A DNA stretch of 38,655 bases from Ferruginibacter sp. (lineage in GTDB: Bacteria > Bacteroidota > Bacteroidia > Chitinophagales > Chitinophagaceae): contig NZ_JAQBNR010000025.1 in the NCBI RefSeq assembly GCF_028288465.1, forward strand, positions 1 through 38,655. Reading direction: 5' to 3'. Below the pieces are notes generated by a model. It worked only from the letters and a program-made list of their open reading frames with translations, made no database searches and was not told the origin of the DNA. Made by a program: the position numbers and the translations under genes. This document shows positions 1 to 9,448 of this stretch, piece after piece (within the stretch, counting starts at the first letter, position 1; each line of letters starts with the position of its first letter).

Positions 1-2478
1 CGTTGCGGCAGATTTAGTAGCATTATATTCAAAACGTAGAACTGAATTGATGTCGATAGGTGTAGCATTCGCGGCATAAAATTGAATATTATCGATATAA
101 GTTGCGCCTGAAGTTTGTTGAAATTCAAGCTGCAATGTCGCATCCGCTTCTGAAGCAGATACTGTCAATAAAATTTCATGATCCACCTTTGCGATGCCAA
201 AAGTACGGCTGGGCTTGTCCGATATGGTTGCATAAGCACCATTCGTCTGCCTGATCAGCGCGTTGACAAGACCATTTTCGGTGGATCCGACGGTAGAAAA
301 ACGCACAATATATTTCTGACCGGCCGATACGGCGCCAACCGTTTTTGATACGAAAGTAAAGCTACCCGTGGAATAGCCTGGTACCAATTTTAATGCTCCG
401 CCGCTACCTACTTTTCCGGAGTTATCCCAGCTCGAGGTATTGTTACCATTATCTGCAAAAAAACCAGTACTACTAATATCACTATTGAAAGTACCATTGA
501 TCACAGTGTTAGCACTTGTTAAACCGTTTAATGTATAAGCTGGAATAGCAACAGGGGGCAGTTTGGAGGCCAAATCGTGACCTGTGGCGATCTTCCATCC
601 GGCAAATGTCATCGGGGGAGGGAATGTGTAGCTTCCCGCTGCAGTAGGTTTGTAATAATAGCCATATCCTGCAGCGTCGGGCTGGTTTAGATAGTTATTA
701 TCTACTGTACCCATTTGCTGCATGGCTGTTTCAATACTGGTCGGGTATGGATAATCCAAGCCGGTATTGGCATAGAAGAAACTGTACTGGTTAGGTAGTT
801 TTGGGTAAAACACGTTATTCGTGATGCTAAAGTTAGTAAGTGCTGGCCCGTCCCAGTATTTTGAAACTCCAATTGCACTTCCATTATTAAAGCTGGTATT
901 CCCGTTAATTTTTACATTGGTTGGGTTATTCATGTAATACCCATTACTGGCAACATTAGCAACGGAGTTGTTGAGTACATCCACGTTCATGGTAACGCCA
1001 TCCAGGTAAATTCCCTGAACGTTTGTATCGCCTCCTGTACCGGCTGGTGCACCAATACCATTTACAACAATATTATCGCTTACAACCCGGCCAGAATATG
1101 ACTGCCCGTTGGTTGAAAAAGTGTATATCCCCCCGCCATCTTCCACTACATAATTATAAGCGTTGACCAGGTTATTTTTTACTAATACATTATTACCTTG
1201 CCAATGGATTCCCGTATAGCCGGTATTTGTGACATTATTATATTGCAAGAGTGCAGTTGAACTTACGTCTACAAATATACCTTTGTAATCAGCACTGTTC
1301 CAGTTGGAACCCATACCTGGAAATGTTCCTGTATTCGTAATGGTTGAATTGGTGACAGTAGCATTTTGTGTAAGTCTGTCCGTAATATCTATCCCGTTCG
1401 ATAAAGCGTAATCACAGTTAAGATTGTCTACTAATACATTTGGACAGTTAAAAATAAATAGCCCTTTTGCTCCGGAAGAAGAGATGGAACAATTTTGAAT
1501 GCTGATGTTCCCCCCGTCTCGGGCATACACTGACGCCAGGTTGGCTCCTTCCAGGGTTAGCCCCGATATTGTTATAAAATTGGAATTTTTAAGATTGATA
1601 AGTGTGTCTAGCGTACTTATCTGAATGTTATACATTGACGGGTTATTTGCACCAAGGTAAATTTGAAGGTTTTTTGTACTTGGCTGAAAGTACCATTCGC
1701 CCTGTTGGTCAAGTGTTCGTGCATCTCTTTGGAAAAAATACCCAAAGCCATCTGTAGGAGCACCAACAGATGCATTACCATCTGCAAGGTTGATTGGAGT
1801 CGTTGGGGTGTAGTAAATATTCGTGCCGGATTGTCCCGTAACCAAACACCGTTCAAGTAGAAAATGTTGTTTTCTGATACAAACTTCAGCTCCCGTCCAG
1901 TTGGGACTAGAGCTTAACTGATTGTCAGTAATTGTGTTTAGATTAGTATAAGTTTCATAAGTCAAATAGCCACCATTGGGGGCATCTGCGTTGGGATACC
2001 TGCCTATTTGTTGAGGCTTACCATTCAGTGTAACCAGATTGACACTTGCTTTGGCGCCTAAAGCCGGAGAAACAAAAATTCCATTACCAATTGAGTTCCA
2101 GGAATTTAAAGTGGTAAGACCTGTGATTACGGGGTTATTTCCTGTTCCGTAAGCACCCAACACAATCGGGCTTCCAAAACTTCCGGACCTACTTACAACA
2201 ATAGATCCGTAAAAAGTGTCTCCCCGTTTAAAAAAGACATTGTCTCCTGGTTGCAGACTCCCAAAAAATGAATTTAATTTATTGATACTCTGCCAGGGAG
2301 TAGAAGGATTCTGAGCCTGGCTACTGGAATATCCATCGTTACCCGAGGAACTTGAAATATAATAGGTATTTGCGTTAGCCGCAAAACTGAGCAGCATACA
2401 AGCCAGTAATAACATACCGCGTCTCCTGCCATGAAGAATACGGGGAGTACGCTGAAAAAAAGTAGATTCTAAAACCAT
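1..2478 (-). CDS. Secreted right-handed beta-helix protein with a CBM-like insert (partial, C-terminus outside window)
   Basis: The reading frame is open from ATG at 2478 through position 1, giving 826 codons without a stop, so the C-terminus is missing. The N-terminus has a basic stretch (RRR near residue 18) followed by a hydrophobic core ending in SFAANA, which fits a Sec signal peptide. An internal ATG at 2415 would remove the basic n-region, so the upstream start is preferred. After a short N-terminal domain (GDNVFFKRGDTFYGSIVV near residue 70), residues about 280-560 carry repeated short Asn/Ile/Val-rich rungs (for example SIQNCSISSSGAKG) typical of parallel beta-helix polysaccharide lyases and epimerases. 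Residues about 642-812 resemble a beta-sandwich carbohydrate-binding module of the CBM4/9 type (NGTF at the start, ATYIDNIQFY at the end). It is a clear paralogue of the gene at 13011-15866, which lacks that insert. The substrate is unknown; a polysaccharide-modifying role is inferred from the fold and the neighbouring glycan genes. Confidence 0.85.
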   Translation of the reverse strand, partial: MVLESTFFQRTPRILHGRRRGMLLLACMLLSFAANANTYYISSSSGNDGYSSSQAQNPSTPWQSINKLNSFFGSLQPGDNVFFKRGDTFYGSIVVSRSGSFGSPIVLGAYGTGNNPVITGLTTLNSWNSIGNGIFVSPALGAKASVNLVTLNGKPQQIGRYPNADAPNGGYLTYETYTNLNTITDNQLSSSPNWTGAEVCIRKQHFLLERCLVTGQSGTNIYYTPTTPINLADGNASVGAPTDGFGYFFQRDARTLDQQGEWYFQPSTKNLQIYLGANNPSMYNIQISTLDTLINLKNSNFITISGLTLEGANLASVYARDGGNISIQNCSISSSGAKGLFIFNCPNVLVDNLNCDYALSNGIDITDRLTQNATVTNSTITNTGTFPGMGSNWNSADYKGIFVDVSSTALLQYNNVTNTGYTGIHWQGNNVLVKNNLVNAYNYVVEDGGGIYTFSTNGQSYSGRVVSDNIVVNGIGAPAGTGGDTNVQGIYLDGVTMNVDVLNNSVANVASNGYYMNNPTNVKINGNTSFNNGSAIGVSKYWDGPALTNFSITNNVFYPKLPNQYSFFYANTGLDYPYPTSIETAMQQMGTVDNNYLNQPDAAGYGYYYKPTAAGSYTFPPPMTFAGWKIATGHDLASKLPPVAIPAYTLNGLTSANTVINGTFNSDISSTGFFADNGNNTSSWDNSGKVGSGGALKLVPGYSTGSFTFVSKTVGAVSAGQKYIVRFSTVGSTENGLVNALIRQTNGAYATISDKPSRTFGIAKVDHEILLTVSASEADATLQLEFQQTSGATYIDNIQFYAANATPIDINSVLRFEYNATKSAAT

Positions 2479-3017
2479 GAGTTTCTCAATTAGATTGTTT
2501 GAAATTTTGTTTATGACGATTGGATGATAACACGATATACTCTCGGGGGGATATTTTTATGATATGTTTAATATAACTTTCATTATAATGCAATTACAGA
2601 TTTTTAATTTTTAACAGTTATCAGATAAACACTTTTGGAAATTTTCTGCGCACAAGGAGTGAGACTGATATTGGAATTAAATTTGTTAGAACTATTTTAA
2701 CAAATACCATGCCTAATAGAATTAGTTGTTAAAAAAAATAGTCATGTCAGAGTGGAAACTTATCAACAAAATCGTCTAAGTGTTAATAAGCAATAATGGT
2801 CGAATTTAAGCCTGTTGCCGGATAACTAAATGCTCTCGAGTTCAACTCGGGTTAAACAGTTGTATTAAATTTAATATATCTGTATTGCAGGAGGGAGGAG
2901 AATGAAACTAGTGATAATATTCACCCCGGCAGGGAAGCAGCATGCGGAATTGTGGGGTACAAAATCATTCGAAATGGTAGGTCACTCCGGTAATTTATCT
3001 GGAAATAAAATGCCATT
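2479..3017. other. 539-bp AT-rich intergenic region
   Basis: This gap separates the 3' end of the glycosyltransferase at 3018 from the start of the beta-helix gene, both on the minus strand, so it should hold the promoter of the beta-helix gene. No good TTTG/TAnnTTTG promoter pair was recognised. It contains an inverted repeat at 2681-2705, a small inverted repeat at 2713-2725 (CTAAT/ATTAG), a 6-bp hairpin around 2834-2850, and a very short plus-strand reading frame at 2902-3066 behind a purine-rich GGAGGGAGGAG. No convincing gene is present. Confidence 0.5.
2681..2705. repeat. Inverted repeat, 8-bp arms
   Basis: ATTTGTTA at 2681-2688 is perfectly complementary to TAACAAAT at 2698-2705 with a 9-nt spacer. 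It lies about 200 bp upstream of the beta-helix gene start. It could be an operator or simply AT-rich chance; no T-tract follows at the spacing expected of a terminator. Confidence 0.3.
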
Positions 3018-4034
3018 TTATACTTTTACAAGTTGCCTCACAATATTTTCCATAGTACCAAAATAATTCTCCATTGAAAAAGCTTTAATAGACTTTGTCA
3101 TGGAGGTAGTAAGTCTTTCCGCAACAGTATCATCACTCAAAATGCGGATAATTTCTGCAGCCAACCTTTTTTCATCCCCTTTCTCAAGAAGAATTCCATT
3201 TACATTATCTTCTATATAGTCTTTGGTTGATGGAGTAGCAGTAATTATAATAGGCTTCGATAAAAGTGCAGCCTTAATCATTACGGTTAAACCTGCAGGA
3301 GCTGTTGTCGTTAACGGCATGGCAACAACAGAGGATTCAGTCAATTTTTGATAAAAAAAATCAAATTCGCAATCATAATACATCGTCACATTTTCAGGAA
3401 TTTCCAGTGATAAATCAAAGTGAATTTTTCTGGCAACAGCAGTAAATGGTACTTTTGGCAATAACTTAGCCGCATTAAAGAGTGTATTCCAATCTCTCAT
3501 CGCCTCACCACCACAAAATACCGACCCATCACCCGGTTTAAAGGGTGCTGACTCATAATGTTCTCTTATTGCATCATGTAGCAGGTAAAAATGATCTACA
3601 TGAATCTTAAATTCTTTAGAATATACATCAATTAGTCCTTTGGAATTTACAGTAATATAGAAATATGGATATTTAAAAGCGGTATTGTAAACAACCCTTC
3701 GCACTATGGTGTTGATAAATCCTTTGTCGTGACTAATCATGTTTAAAGATAAAATAGTGCGTTTAATCCCCAGTAGCTTGCAAAAGAAGCCAGTCCACGC
3801 GCCAATGACAAAATTCTGTGCGATTATCAAATCATCTTGTTTTGACTTCTGTATTGAGGCAATTGCAACCTGTATGTATTTATAATATAGGATAATTCTT
3901 CGCCAACTGACAGTTCTGTTTTTCATCGAGGTTTTCATACCCAGTGAAACACATTCAAAACCCTTCGGTGCGAAATGGTCGATCATAAATTCGTTATTCT
4001 TTGGTTCACTACAAACTGTAAATATTAATCTCAT
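3018..4034 (-). CDS. GT-B glycosyltransferase (GT4-like)
   Basis: This 338-residue protein has the layout of a GT4-type sugar transferase that acts in the cytoplasm on a growing lipid-linked glycan. A Rossmann-like N-terminal half is followed, from about residue 165, by the donor-binding half with a GGEAMRDWNTLFNAAKLLP stretch typical of the start of Glycos_transf_1 domains. The C-terminal half ends with KPIIITATPSTKDYIEDNVNG, the usual glycine-rich donor-site loop. The classical E-x7-E motif is degenerate: the aligned segment reads APAGLTVMIKAALLSKP, with Ala and Lys where the two Glu usually sit. Such substitutions occur in some retaining GT-B enzymes, but the donor cannot be predicted. It lies 183 bp after the second glycosyltransferase in the same orientation and is probably the last gene of the flippase-GT-GT operon. 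Family assignment is fairly sure, specificity unknown. Confidence 0.82.
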   Translation of the reverse strand: MRLIFTVCSEPKNNEFMIDHFAPKGFECVSLGMKTSMKNRTVSWRRIILYYKYIQVAIASIQKSKQDDLIIAQNFVIGAWTGFFCKLLGIKRTILSLNMISHDKGFINTIVRRVVYNTAFKYPYFYITVNSKGLIDVYSKEFKIHVDHFYLLHDAIREHYESAPFKPGDGSVFCGGEAMRDWNTLFNAAKLLPKVPFTAVARKIHFDLSLEIPENVTMYYDCEFDFFYQKLTESSVVAMPLTTTAPAGLTVMIKAALLSKPIIITATPSTKDYIEDNVNGILLEKGDEKRLAAEIIRILSDDTVAERLTTSMTKSIKAFSMENYFGTMENIVRQLVKV

Positions 4035-4217
4035 TAAAGTATTATTTTATAATAAATTTAGTATATATTACGGAGGTTACCTGGGATAATGGCATGTTGA
4101 TGGTAAACCAAGGTAAAAAAAATTATAATACGAATAGTTTACATTTTAGAAATAAATTGCCGCACTTTCAAATTACGCCAGAAGCGAAATTGTTTTCCAT
4201 AAGGGAATCCTTTCTTT

Positions 4218-5468
4218 TTATTGCCCGGCAATCACGTTCTTAAACGTCTGTATCCACTCTTGTCCTATTACATCGATAGTATATCTTTTTGAGGTTAGTA
4301 AGGCCTCGGCAGCCATTTTTTCTCTTTTTTGTTTATCTCCCATTTGTTCTTTAAGTTTTACCCCAAATTCATTCAAATCAAACGGCGTGACGATGGAGCC
4401 GTTTATATTATTGTCGATCAAATCATAAATTGCTTCAAAACTGCCAAATACAATGGGCACCACGCCGTATTGAACAGCTTCTATAAGGACCATAGGAAAT
4501 CCTTCATAACTTGATGTTAAACAAAATATGCTACTCTCTTTGTAAAAGGTAACCGGATCCTGATTTCCCGCAAATATGACCTTATTCAATTTTAGATGCT
4601 TGGCTAATTGCTTTAGCCGCTGTAATTCCATATTTTGATAATCGGAATTGTCACTTTGCTCACCATGCAGGCTGCCTCCAACAATAATTAGCTGCCAGTC
4701 AGTAAAATCCATTTCTACCATCTTCCAAACATTCAATAGCCGGTCCAGTCTTTTCTGATTGAATTCCAGCCTGCCAACATAAATTACCTGATTTTTTTTC
4801 TTTGAGATTTCAGCCACGGCATAGTGGTCGTTGTATGATAATGGATTCGGGATAGCTATTATCTTTTGATTGTCCTTAATTCCTGAAATTTTATTGAGTA
4901 GCGGAACATAGCCCTTCGACAGTAATACAAAACGTTCGCTTGATTGAATCGCCAGTCTGACATACCTTTTATAGGTTTTTTGATACTCGCTAAACGCCAT
5001 GAATATAAGTAGTCTTTTTTTTATGGAATTCTTTATACTCTTGTTCTGCAATTGCAAATATTGAGATAACGTTTGCCTGTATTGTCCATAAAATTGGGTA
5101 AAAATCAGCGGTGTATTGTGCAGAATTGATATGATTTTACAGGATGTACCTTCAACAGCCTTCGAAATTAAAAGCGTAACGGCATTTGCTATGTTACCCT
5201 GATTTATAATAATATTAAAATCATTCGAAACGATTACATCATGAACATACGTTATATTAACATCTGTACTGATTTGGGTAGTATCAGGTACAAAATAGTT
5301 TACTATTTTGTCATCACTTTCGTAATAAGTAAGTTCCTGCAAGGTGAAATATAAAAAACCAACTTGAATACCTTCTTTTACAAAATAGTGAGACAGGACA
5401 TGAGTCACACGTTCAACGCCTCCAACTTTTGGATTTACTTCCAGTCCAAGAACAAAGAGAATTTTCAT
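4218..5468 (-). CDS. Glycosyltransferase family 4
   Basis: The 416-residue product is a canonical GT-B glycosyltransferase. The N-terminus carries the KVGGVERVTHVLS glycine-rich loop of the acceptor domain. From about residue 220 the donor domain shows NQVIYVGRLEFNQKRLDRLL, then WQLIIVGG, and then the E-x7-E motif EGFPMVLIE with glutamates at residues 322 and 330. It probably transfers a hexose or a deoxysugar from a nucleotide sugar to a lipid-linked glycan at the inner face of the cytoplasmic membrane. It starts 26 bp after the flippase stop codon, so it is very likely translated from the same mRNA. The donor and acceptor cannot be read from the sequence. Confidence 0.92.
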   Translation of the reverse strand: MKILFVLGLEVNPKVGGVERVTHVLSHYFVKEGIQVGFLYFTLQELTYYESDDKIVNYFVPDTTQISTDVNITYVHDVIVSNDFNIIINQGNIANAVTLLISKAVEGTSCKIISILHNTPLIFTQFYGQYRQTLSQYLQLQNKSIKNSIKKRLLIFMAFSEYQKTYKRYVRLAIQSSERFVLLSKGYVPLLNKISGIKDNQKIIAIPNPLSYNDHYAVAEISKKKNQVIYVGRLEFNQKRLDRLLNVWKMVEMDFTDWQLIIVGGSLHGEQSDNSDYQNMELQRLKQLAKHLKLNKVIFAGNQDPVTFYKESSIFCLTSSYEGFPMVLIEAVQYGVVPIVFGSFEAIYDLIDNNINGSIVTPFDLNEFGVKLKEQMGDKQKREKMAAEALLTSKRYTIDVIGQEWIQTFKNVIAGQ

Positions 5469-5494
5469 TTTAATAAAGCTGATGGTTTTTGAGT

Positions 5495-7042
5495 TTAGGA
5501 TATGGGAGCTTCAGTTTTTTTGATTGTCAGACCTAACATTCTTGTGGTCAACGACCGCATTCCTGATGAGGTTACATATATCAGTATTCCATAAATAAAA
5601 AATGATGACATGAAAATAAAAATTCCATTGATTATCCATTGAATGTAGGTAATAGCGACATGCAAAATATTTCTATTGACTATAAAAACAACCGTAAATG
5701 TTAGCAGCAAGACTAAAATGTGTTTAAAAATATTAGCCCAATAATTTAAAACACTTTTTTGAAAACCACTGGAAAACAGATAATATGGCTTCCAGATGCA
5801 TACAATTAAAATCGTACTGACTGCCGTGCCAGTTAGTATACCAATTATTCCGTATTTATACCCCAACACTAACGTAATACAAAGGTTTAGCCCTGCCTCA
5901 GCCCACGGCGCCCAAACATGACCATACAATCCGTAAGAGTCTAAAAAGCTATCTACTGAATAGCGTGTAATTGTAACATAACTATTAAATAGTATAAGAA
6001 ATAATATTGTGCCGCTGATCACATATTCTTTTCCCAGCCAGATGGTGATGAAAGGGTCTATGAGAAAATAAGAGGAAACCATGATAATGCCTGCAAAAAA
6101 ATATCGAAGTGTTAGCAATTCCCAAAAAACAGTATTAATTTTTTCAACGTCCCTGCTTGCAACCAGGTTGCCCAAAGATGCCACTCCGCTGTTTAAAAAG
6201 GAATTAAGTAAACCTACTAATCTTGATATAATGAGCGTATAATTGGTGTAGTAAGTTACCTGGATTAAACCTGCAAATAAATAGATGAAAATATTGTCGG
6301 TTTCCAATACTACGACACCTGCAAATTTGTGCGATATTAACCGCTTTATATCCCTCAATAAAGTGGTATGGGAATTCAGCATTGCTTTATCGTATTTCTG
6401 TAGTCGTAGCCATGGATATAACTTATTTACATAGTGGTTTAAAAAAATTGTGTTAAGAGTTGCGAAAATAACTTCCATAAGCAACCATATGTAAAAACTG
6501 CCTTCAAAAAGATACAAAAACAGAATCTGCATCAAAATCTTTAACACCATGAACGTGTTTGAAATAATTACGATTACATAGTTTCGCTGGTCGGCAACAA
6601 TTAAAATTTGCTTATAATTGAAAAAGAATCCAAGAAGATTTGAATAGAGAAATGTCAGGAAAGCTGCAATCACAAAGTAAATACTTATGCCGCTCTCTTT
6701 GAAAATATATGGTAGAAAAAAAACCACAATTAAACTAAGTCCCACTATAACATATCCTATTATCTTATAAAAATGGCCGAATATGGTGATGACCTCCTTT
6801 ATCTTTTCGTGATTCTTATCGTGAATGAATTTGTATAGCGCGAAGGCTGTAGCGGACCAAACTCCTAATTCTGCTAAATTTAATATTCCGAGGATGTTTT
6901 GTAAAGTAGAGTTTAAGCCTACAATACTATTGCCTAAAATAGTGAGGTATATCTTGCGGGAGAAAAGCGATACGAAAAATAATATTACATAGAAAATTAT
7001 ATTGACTCGGGCGTTTATCAGGGTATATTTTGTACGCGACAC
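5495..7042 (-). CDS. Polysaccharide flippase, Wzx/MATE-like
   Basis: This 515-residue integral membrane protein has roughly 12-14 hydrophobic segments spread evenly over its length and a positively charged N-terminus, the pattern of Wzx/RfbX O-antigen and exopolysaccharide translocases of the MOP superfamily. The early segment NSIVGLNSTLQNILGILNLAELGV matches the conserved N-terminal region of this family (G-L-x(n)-L-G-I near the second helix). It should flip an undecaprenyl-linked oligosaccharide across the inner membrane. It is the first gene of a minus-strand operon with the two downstream glycosyltransferases, and it is divergent from the acyltransferase block across a 932-bp gap. No Wzy polymerase, chain-length regulator or initiating phosphoglycosyltransferase lies in the window, so this is only part of a pathway or it relies on genes elsewhere. 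Confidence 0.9.
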   Translation of the reverse strand: MSRTKYTLINARVNIIFYVILFFVSLFSRKIYLTILGNSIVGLNSTLQNILGILNLAELGVWSATAFALYKFIHDKNHEKIKEVITIFGHFYKIIGYVIVGLSLIVVFFLPYIFKESGISIYFVIAAFLTFLYSNLLGFFFNYKQILIVADQRNYVIVIISNTFMVLKILMQILFLYLFEGSFYIWLLMEVIFATLNTIFLNHYVNKLYPWLRLQKYDKAMLNSHTTLLRDIKRLISHKFAGVVVLETDNIFIYLFAGLIQVTYYTNYTLIISRLVGLLNSFLNSGVASLGNLVASRDVEKINTVFWELLTLRYFFAGIIMVSSYFLIDPFITIWLGKEYVISGTILFLILFNSYVTITRYSVDSFLDSYGLYGHVWAPWAEAGLNLCITLVLGYKYGIIGILTGTAVSTILIVCIWKPYYLFSSGFQKSVLNYWANIFKHILVLLLTFTVVFIVNRNILHVAITYIQWIINGIFIFMSSFFIYGILIYVTSSGMRSLTTRMLGLTIKKTEAPIS

Positions 7043-7974
7043 AGTATTATTTGATTTATTAATGATAATTTAATATATTCTCGATAAGCTTAAAATCGTT
7101 TCGGTGCAAATTAGTTGCCCCATTTCAAAAAAACAGTGCAATTCGATTAAAGCAACAACGTTTTCTTATCGTTCTTATTTTTTTATAATATGAAATAGGT
7201 GAAGCAAATAAAATCCGGAGTGCATGATATGAGATTGCCTTCCTTTTTTATTGAATAAATATATTTGCCTGATCCCTGCTGCACGTTAAAAATGCAAACT
7301 TAAACTGTTTACTATAACATGTAAATTTTAATTTTATTTTTCGCGTTCTATTGTTGGTTTACATTTTTGTTGATGATCTAAATTATCTACGTTGCTAATT
7401 AACGATAATAACGTTACATCTATTAATCCGGCTATAGGACTTTTACCCAATTGATTATGTTTGTCACAAAATAACGAAACAGTGAATTTTATAACTTTAC
7501 CCGAAGTATTGGCAACTTTGAAAAAGAAAACTATTTATTCTTTTAAAATGTAGCGATAAGGTTTTCACAAAAAATGAAATGGGAAAAAAATCACTATTTT
7601 AGCTTTGATTCATAGGTTAATGGGAATTGTTATCGAAAAATGGCAAGGAGTAAGAAAATTATCATAATGATAAATAATCCTGTAGCATCGGAGATAGGAT
7701 GAAAAATTGAATAAAACTTAGAAGTTTGTTAACTCAACTAGAATGAAAATCCAATGCGGCGGCGGTAGAATGGGTAGATTGAACGGACTGGAATATTAAC
7801 TGAGGGTTTCTATTGATAAATAGTATAAAGGGTTCATTACAAGAAATTTTGAGGCGGGAGAAATATCGGAGTATCAGTAATAAAACCAACTGAAAATTAT
7901 ACCCGATAGGACCATAAGCTGTAAATAAAGGAGGTTATTTTAACTTAAGCATCCAGATTAACTAATAATAGTAC
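7043..7974. promoter_or_regulatory. 932-bp divergent noncoding region, very AT-rich
   Basis: The gap lies between divergent operons (flippase leftward, first MBOAT rightward) and so must hold promoters for both. On the plus strand, TAGCTTTG at 7600-7607 fits the Bacteroidota -7 consensus TAnnTTTG, but no TTTG lies at the expected 19-21 bp upstream, so it is weak. A near-palindrome TTATCAT-A-ATGATAA occupies 7659-7673. AGGAGG occurs near 7930 but 42 nt before the MBOAT ATG, too far to act as its ribosome binding site, and no other start codon follows it closely. No convincing protein or RNA gene was seen. The length is unusual for this otherwise compact region. Confidence 0.4.
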
Positions 7975-9429
7975 ATGATTTTTACTTCGCTAAATTTTGC
8001 CTTGTTTTTTTTGATTGTGGCAGTGATTAATTATTTGTTGCCTGTTAAATACCGATATATCTGGCTACTTGGGGCAAGTATATATTTTTACATGTTTACC
8101 TCGCCTATATATATATTGGTTGCCGCAAGTATTGTATTACTTACTTATTATGGTGGTATCGAAATTGAAAAACAGGGGGACAAAAAAGAGAGTTTTCGAC
8201 TATATGTTTTTACAATTATAGCAAATGTCGCATTCCTTATTTTTTTTAAATACACTAACTTTTTTACTTCAATTGTTTTTGATACCATCAATTTTTCTCG
8301 TCAAAAGCTATTGCATGCTGGCCCACCAATTGCCAATTCTTTGTTAGTTAATATTGCCGCTCCCTTGGGGATATCCTATCTTACTTTTCAGGCAATCGGC
8401 TATCTTATAGAAATCAAAAGAGGTAACCATCCAGCCGAGAAAAAGCTGGGACATCTTGCTACGTTTTTACTATTCTTCCCAAAAATAATCGCCGGACCTG
8501 TGGAAAGAGCACATCATTTTCTTCCGCAAATAAGTGAAACAAAAAAATTTGAGTATAGCAATGTTAGTACGGGTTTAAAACTACTAGTATGGGGCTTATT
8601 TAAAAAATTAGTAGTTGCAGACAGGTTATCAATTTATGTGAATGCCGTGTTAGGAAATGCCGACCATCACAACGGACTTACTTTGATTACAGGCACTATC
8701 TTTTACGTATTTCAAATGTACGCTGATTTTTCAGGTTACACGGATATGGCACTTGGACTTGCCAAAATACTCGGATTTGATTTGGTGCAAAATTTCAACA
8801 GGCCTTTATTTGCCAAGTCAGTTACTGAATTTTGGCGCAAATGGCATATCTCTTTATCCACTTGGTTTGCAGATTACTTTTACAACCCAATTGCAGTTGC
8901 AAAAAGAGATTGGGGTAGTTGGGGTATTGTTTATGCGTTTTTTTTAACCTTTGTAGTTTTGGGGTTTTGGCATGGAGCCAATTGGACATTCATTGTATTC
9001 GGTGCCTTGCAAGGGCTAGCTCTCACCATTGAGTTTTTTACCCGGAAACAGCGGAAATACATCAGAAAAAAAATCCCTTCTTTGGCAAACAGTATAGCCG
9101 GTATCTTATTTACGGTTGGCTATTTTGGTTTTTCCCTGATTTTTTTTAGATCCACCAGTTTAAAAGAAGCTTTTATAATCATAAAAAGGATATTTACCGC
9201 ACGGGGAGGTGCCATATATATCGAAAATCCTTCCATTATTTTGTTTTCAATTGCATCAATAGTTTTTTTTATGCTGGTGGAATTCAAAAAGGAATATCTC
9301 GACCATCTATTCACTTTTTCCGATAATAAAAATTGGCTGATCCGTAACTGTTACTATTGCATGTTATTACTGATCATCTTAATAGCCGGCGTATTTGACG
9401 GAGGTGAATTTATTTATTTTCAATTTTGA
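7975..9429 (+). CDS. MBOAT O-acyltransferase (AlgI/PatA-like), copy 1
   Basis: The 484-residue polytopic membrane protein belongs to the MBOAT family of the AlgI type, which moves acyl (usually acetyl) groups across the inner membrane to a periplasmic partner that acylates a polysaccharide. Diagnostic segments are SYLTFQAIGYLIEI (residues about 135-150), FPKIIAGPVERA, FQMYADFSGYTDMALG, the WRKWHISLS signature with H291, and FWHGANW with the invariant catalytic H333. The C-terminus ends GVFDGGEFIYFQF, nearly identical to copy 2. It is followed at once by the SGNH partner gene, whose ATG lies 20 bp downstream of the stop. Length is typical of AlgI homologues (about 470-520). The acyl donor and the acceptor glycan are unknown. 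Confidence 0.95.
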   Translation: MIFTSLNFALFFLIVAVINYLLPVKYRYIWLLGASIYFYMFTSPIYILVAASIVLLTYYGGIEIEKQGDKKESFRLYVFTIIANVAFLIFFKYTNFFTSIVFDTINFSRQKLLHAGPPIANSLLVNIAAPLGISYLTFQAIGYLIEIKRGNHPAEKKLGHLATFLLFFPKIIAGPVERAHHFLPQISETKKFEYSNVSTGLKLLVWGLFKKLVVADRLSIYVNAVLGNADHHNGLTLITGTIFYVFQMYADFSGYTDMALGLAKILGFDLVQNFNRPLFAKSVTEFWRKWHISLSTWFADYFYNPIAVAKRDWGSWGIVYAFFLTFVVLGFWHGANWTFIVFGALQGLALTIEFFTRKQRKYIRKKIPSLANSIAGILFTVGYFGFSLIFFRSTSLKEAFIIIKRIFTARGGAIYIENPSIILFSIASIVFFMLVEFKKEYLDHLFTFSDNKNWLIRNCYYCMLLLIILIAGVFDGGEFIYFQF

Positions 9430-9448
9430 TTATTCTCAAAGTATAGAA

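Noticed and set aside
2834..2850. CTCGAG-TTCAA-CTCGGG hairpin resembling a tRNA T-arm or att remnant
   Set aside because: The loop has 5 nt instead of 7, one pair is a wobble, and no acceptor, D or anticodon arm can be built around it.
7741..7798. 17-codon frame beginning ATGAAAATCC with a Gly-Gly-Gly stretch, considered as a leader peptide
   Set aside because: No ribosome binding site, no attenuator hairpin after it, and it is too short to distinguish from chance.
9395..9448. Upstream TTG start for the first SGNH gene
   Set aside because: It would overlap the MBOAT gene by 35 bp and add a tail without similarity to the paralogue. The ATG at 9449 matches the spacing of the second pair.
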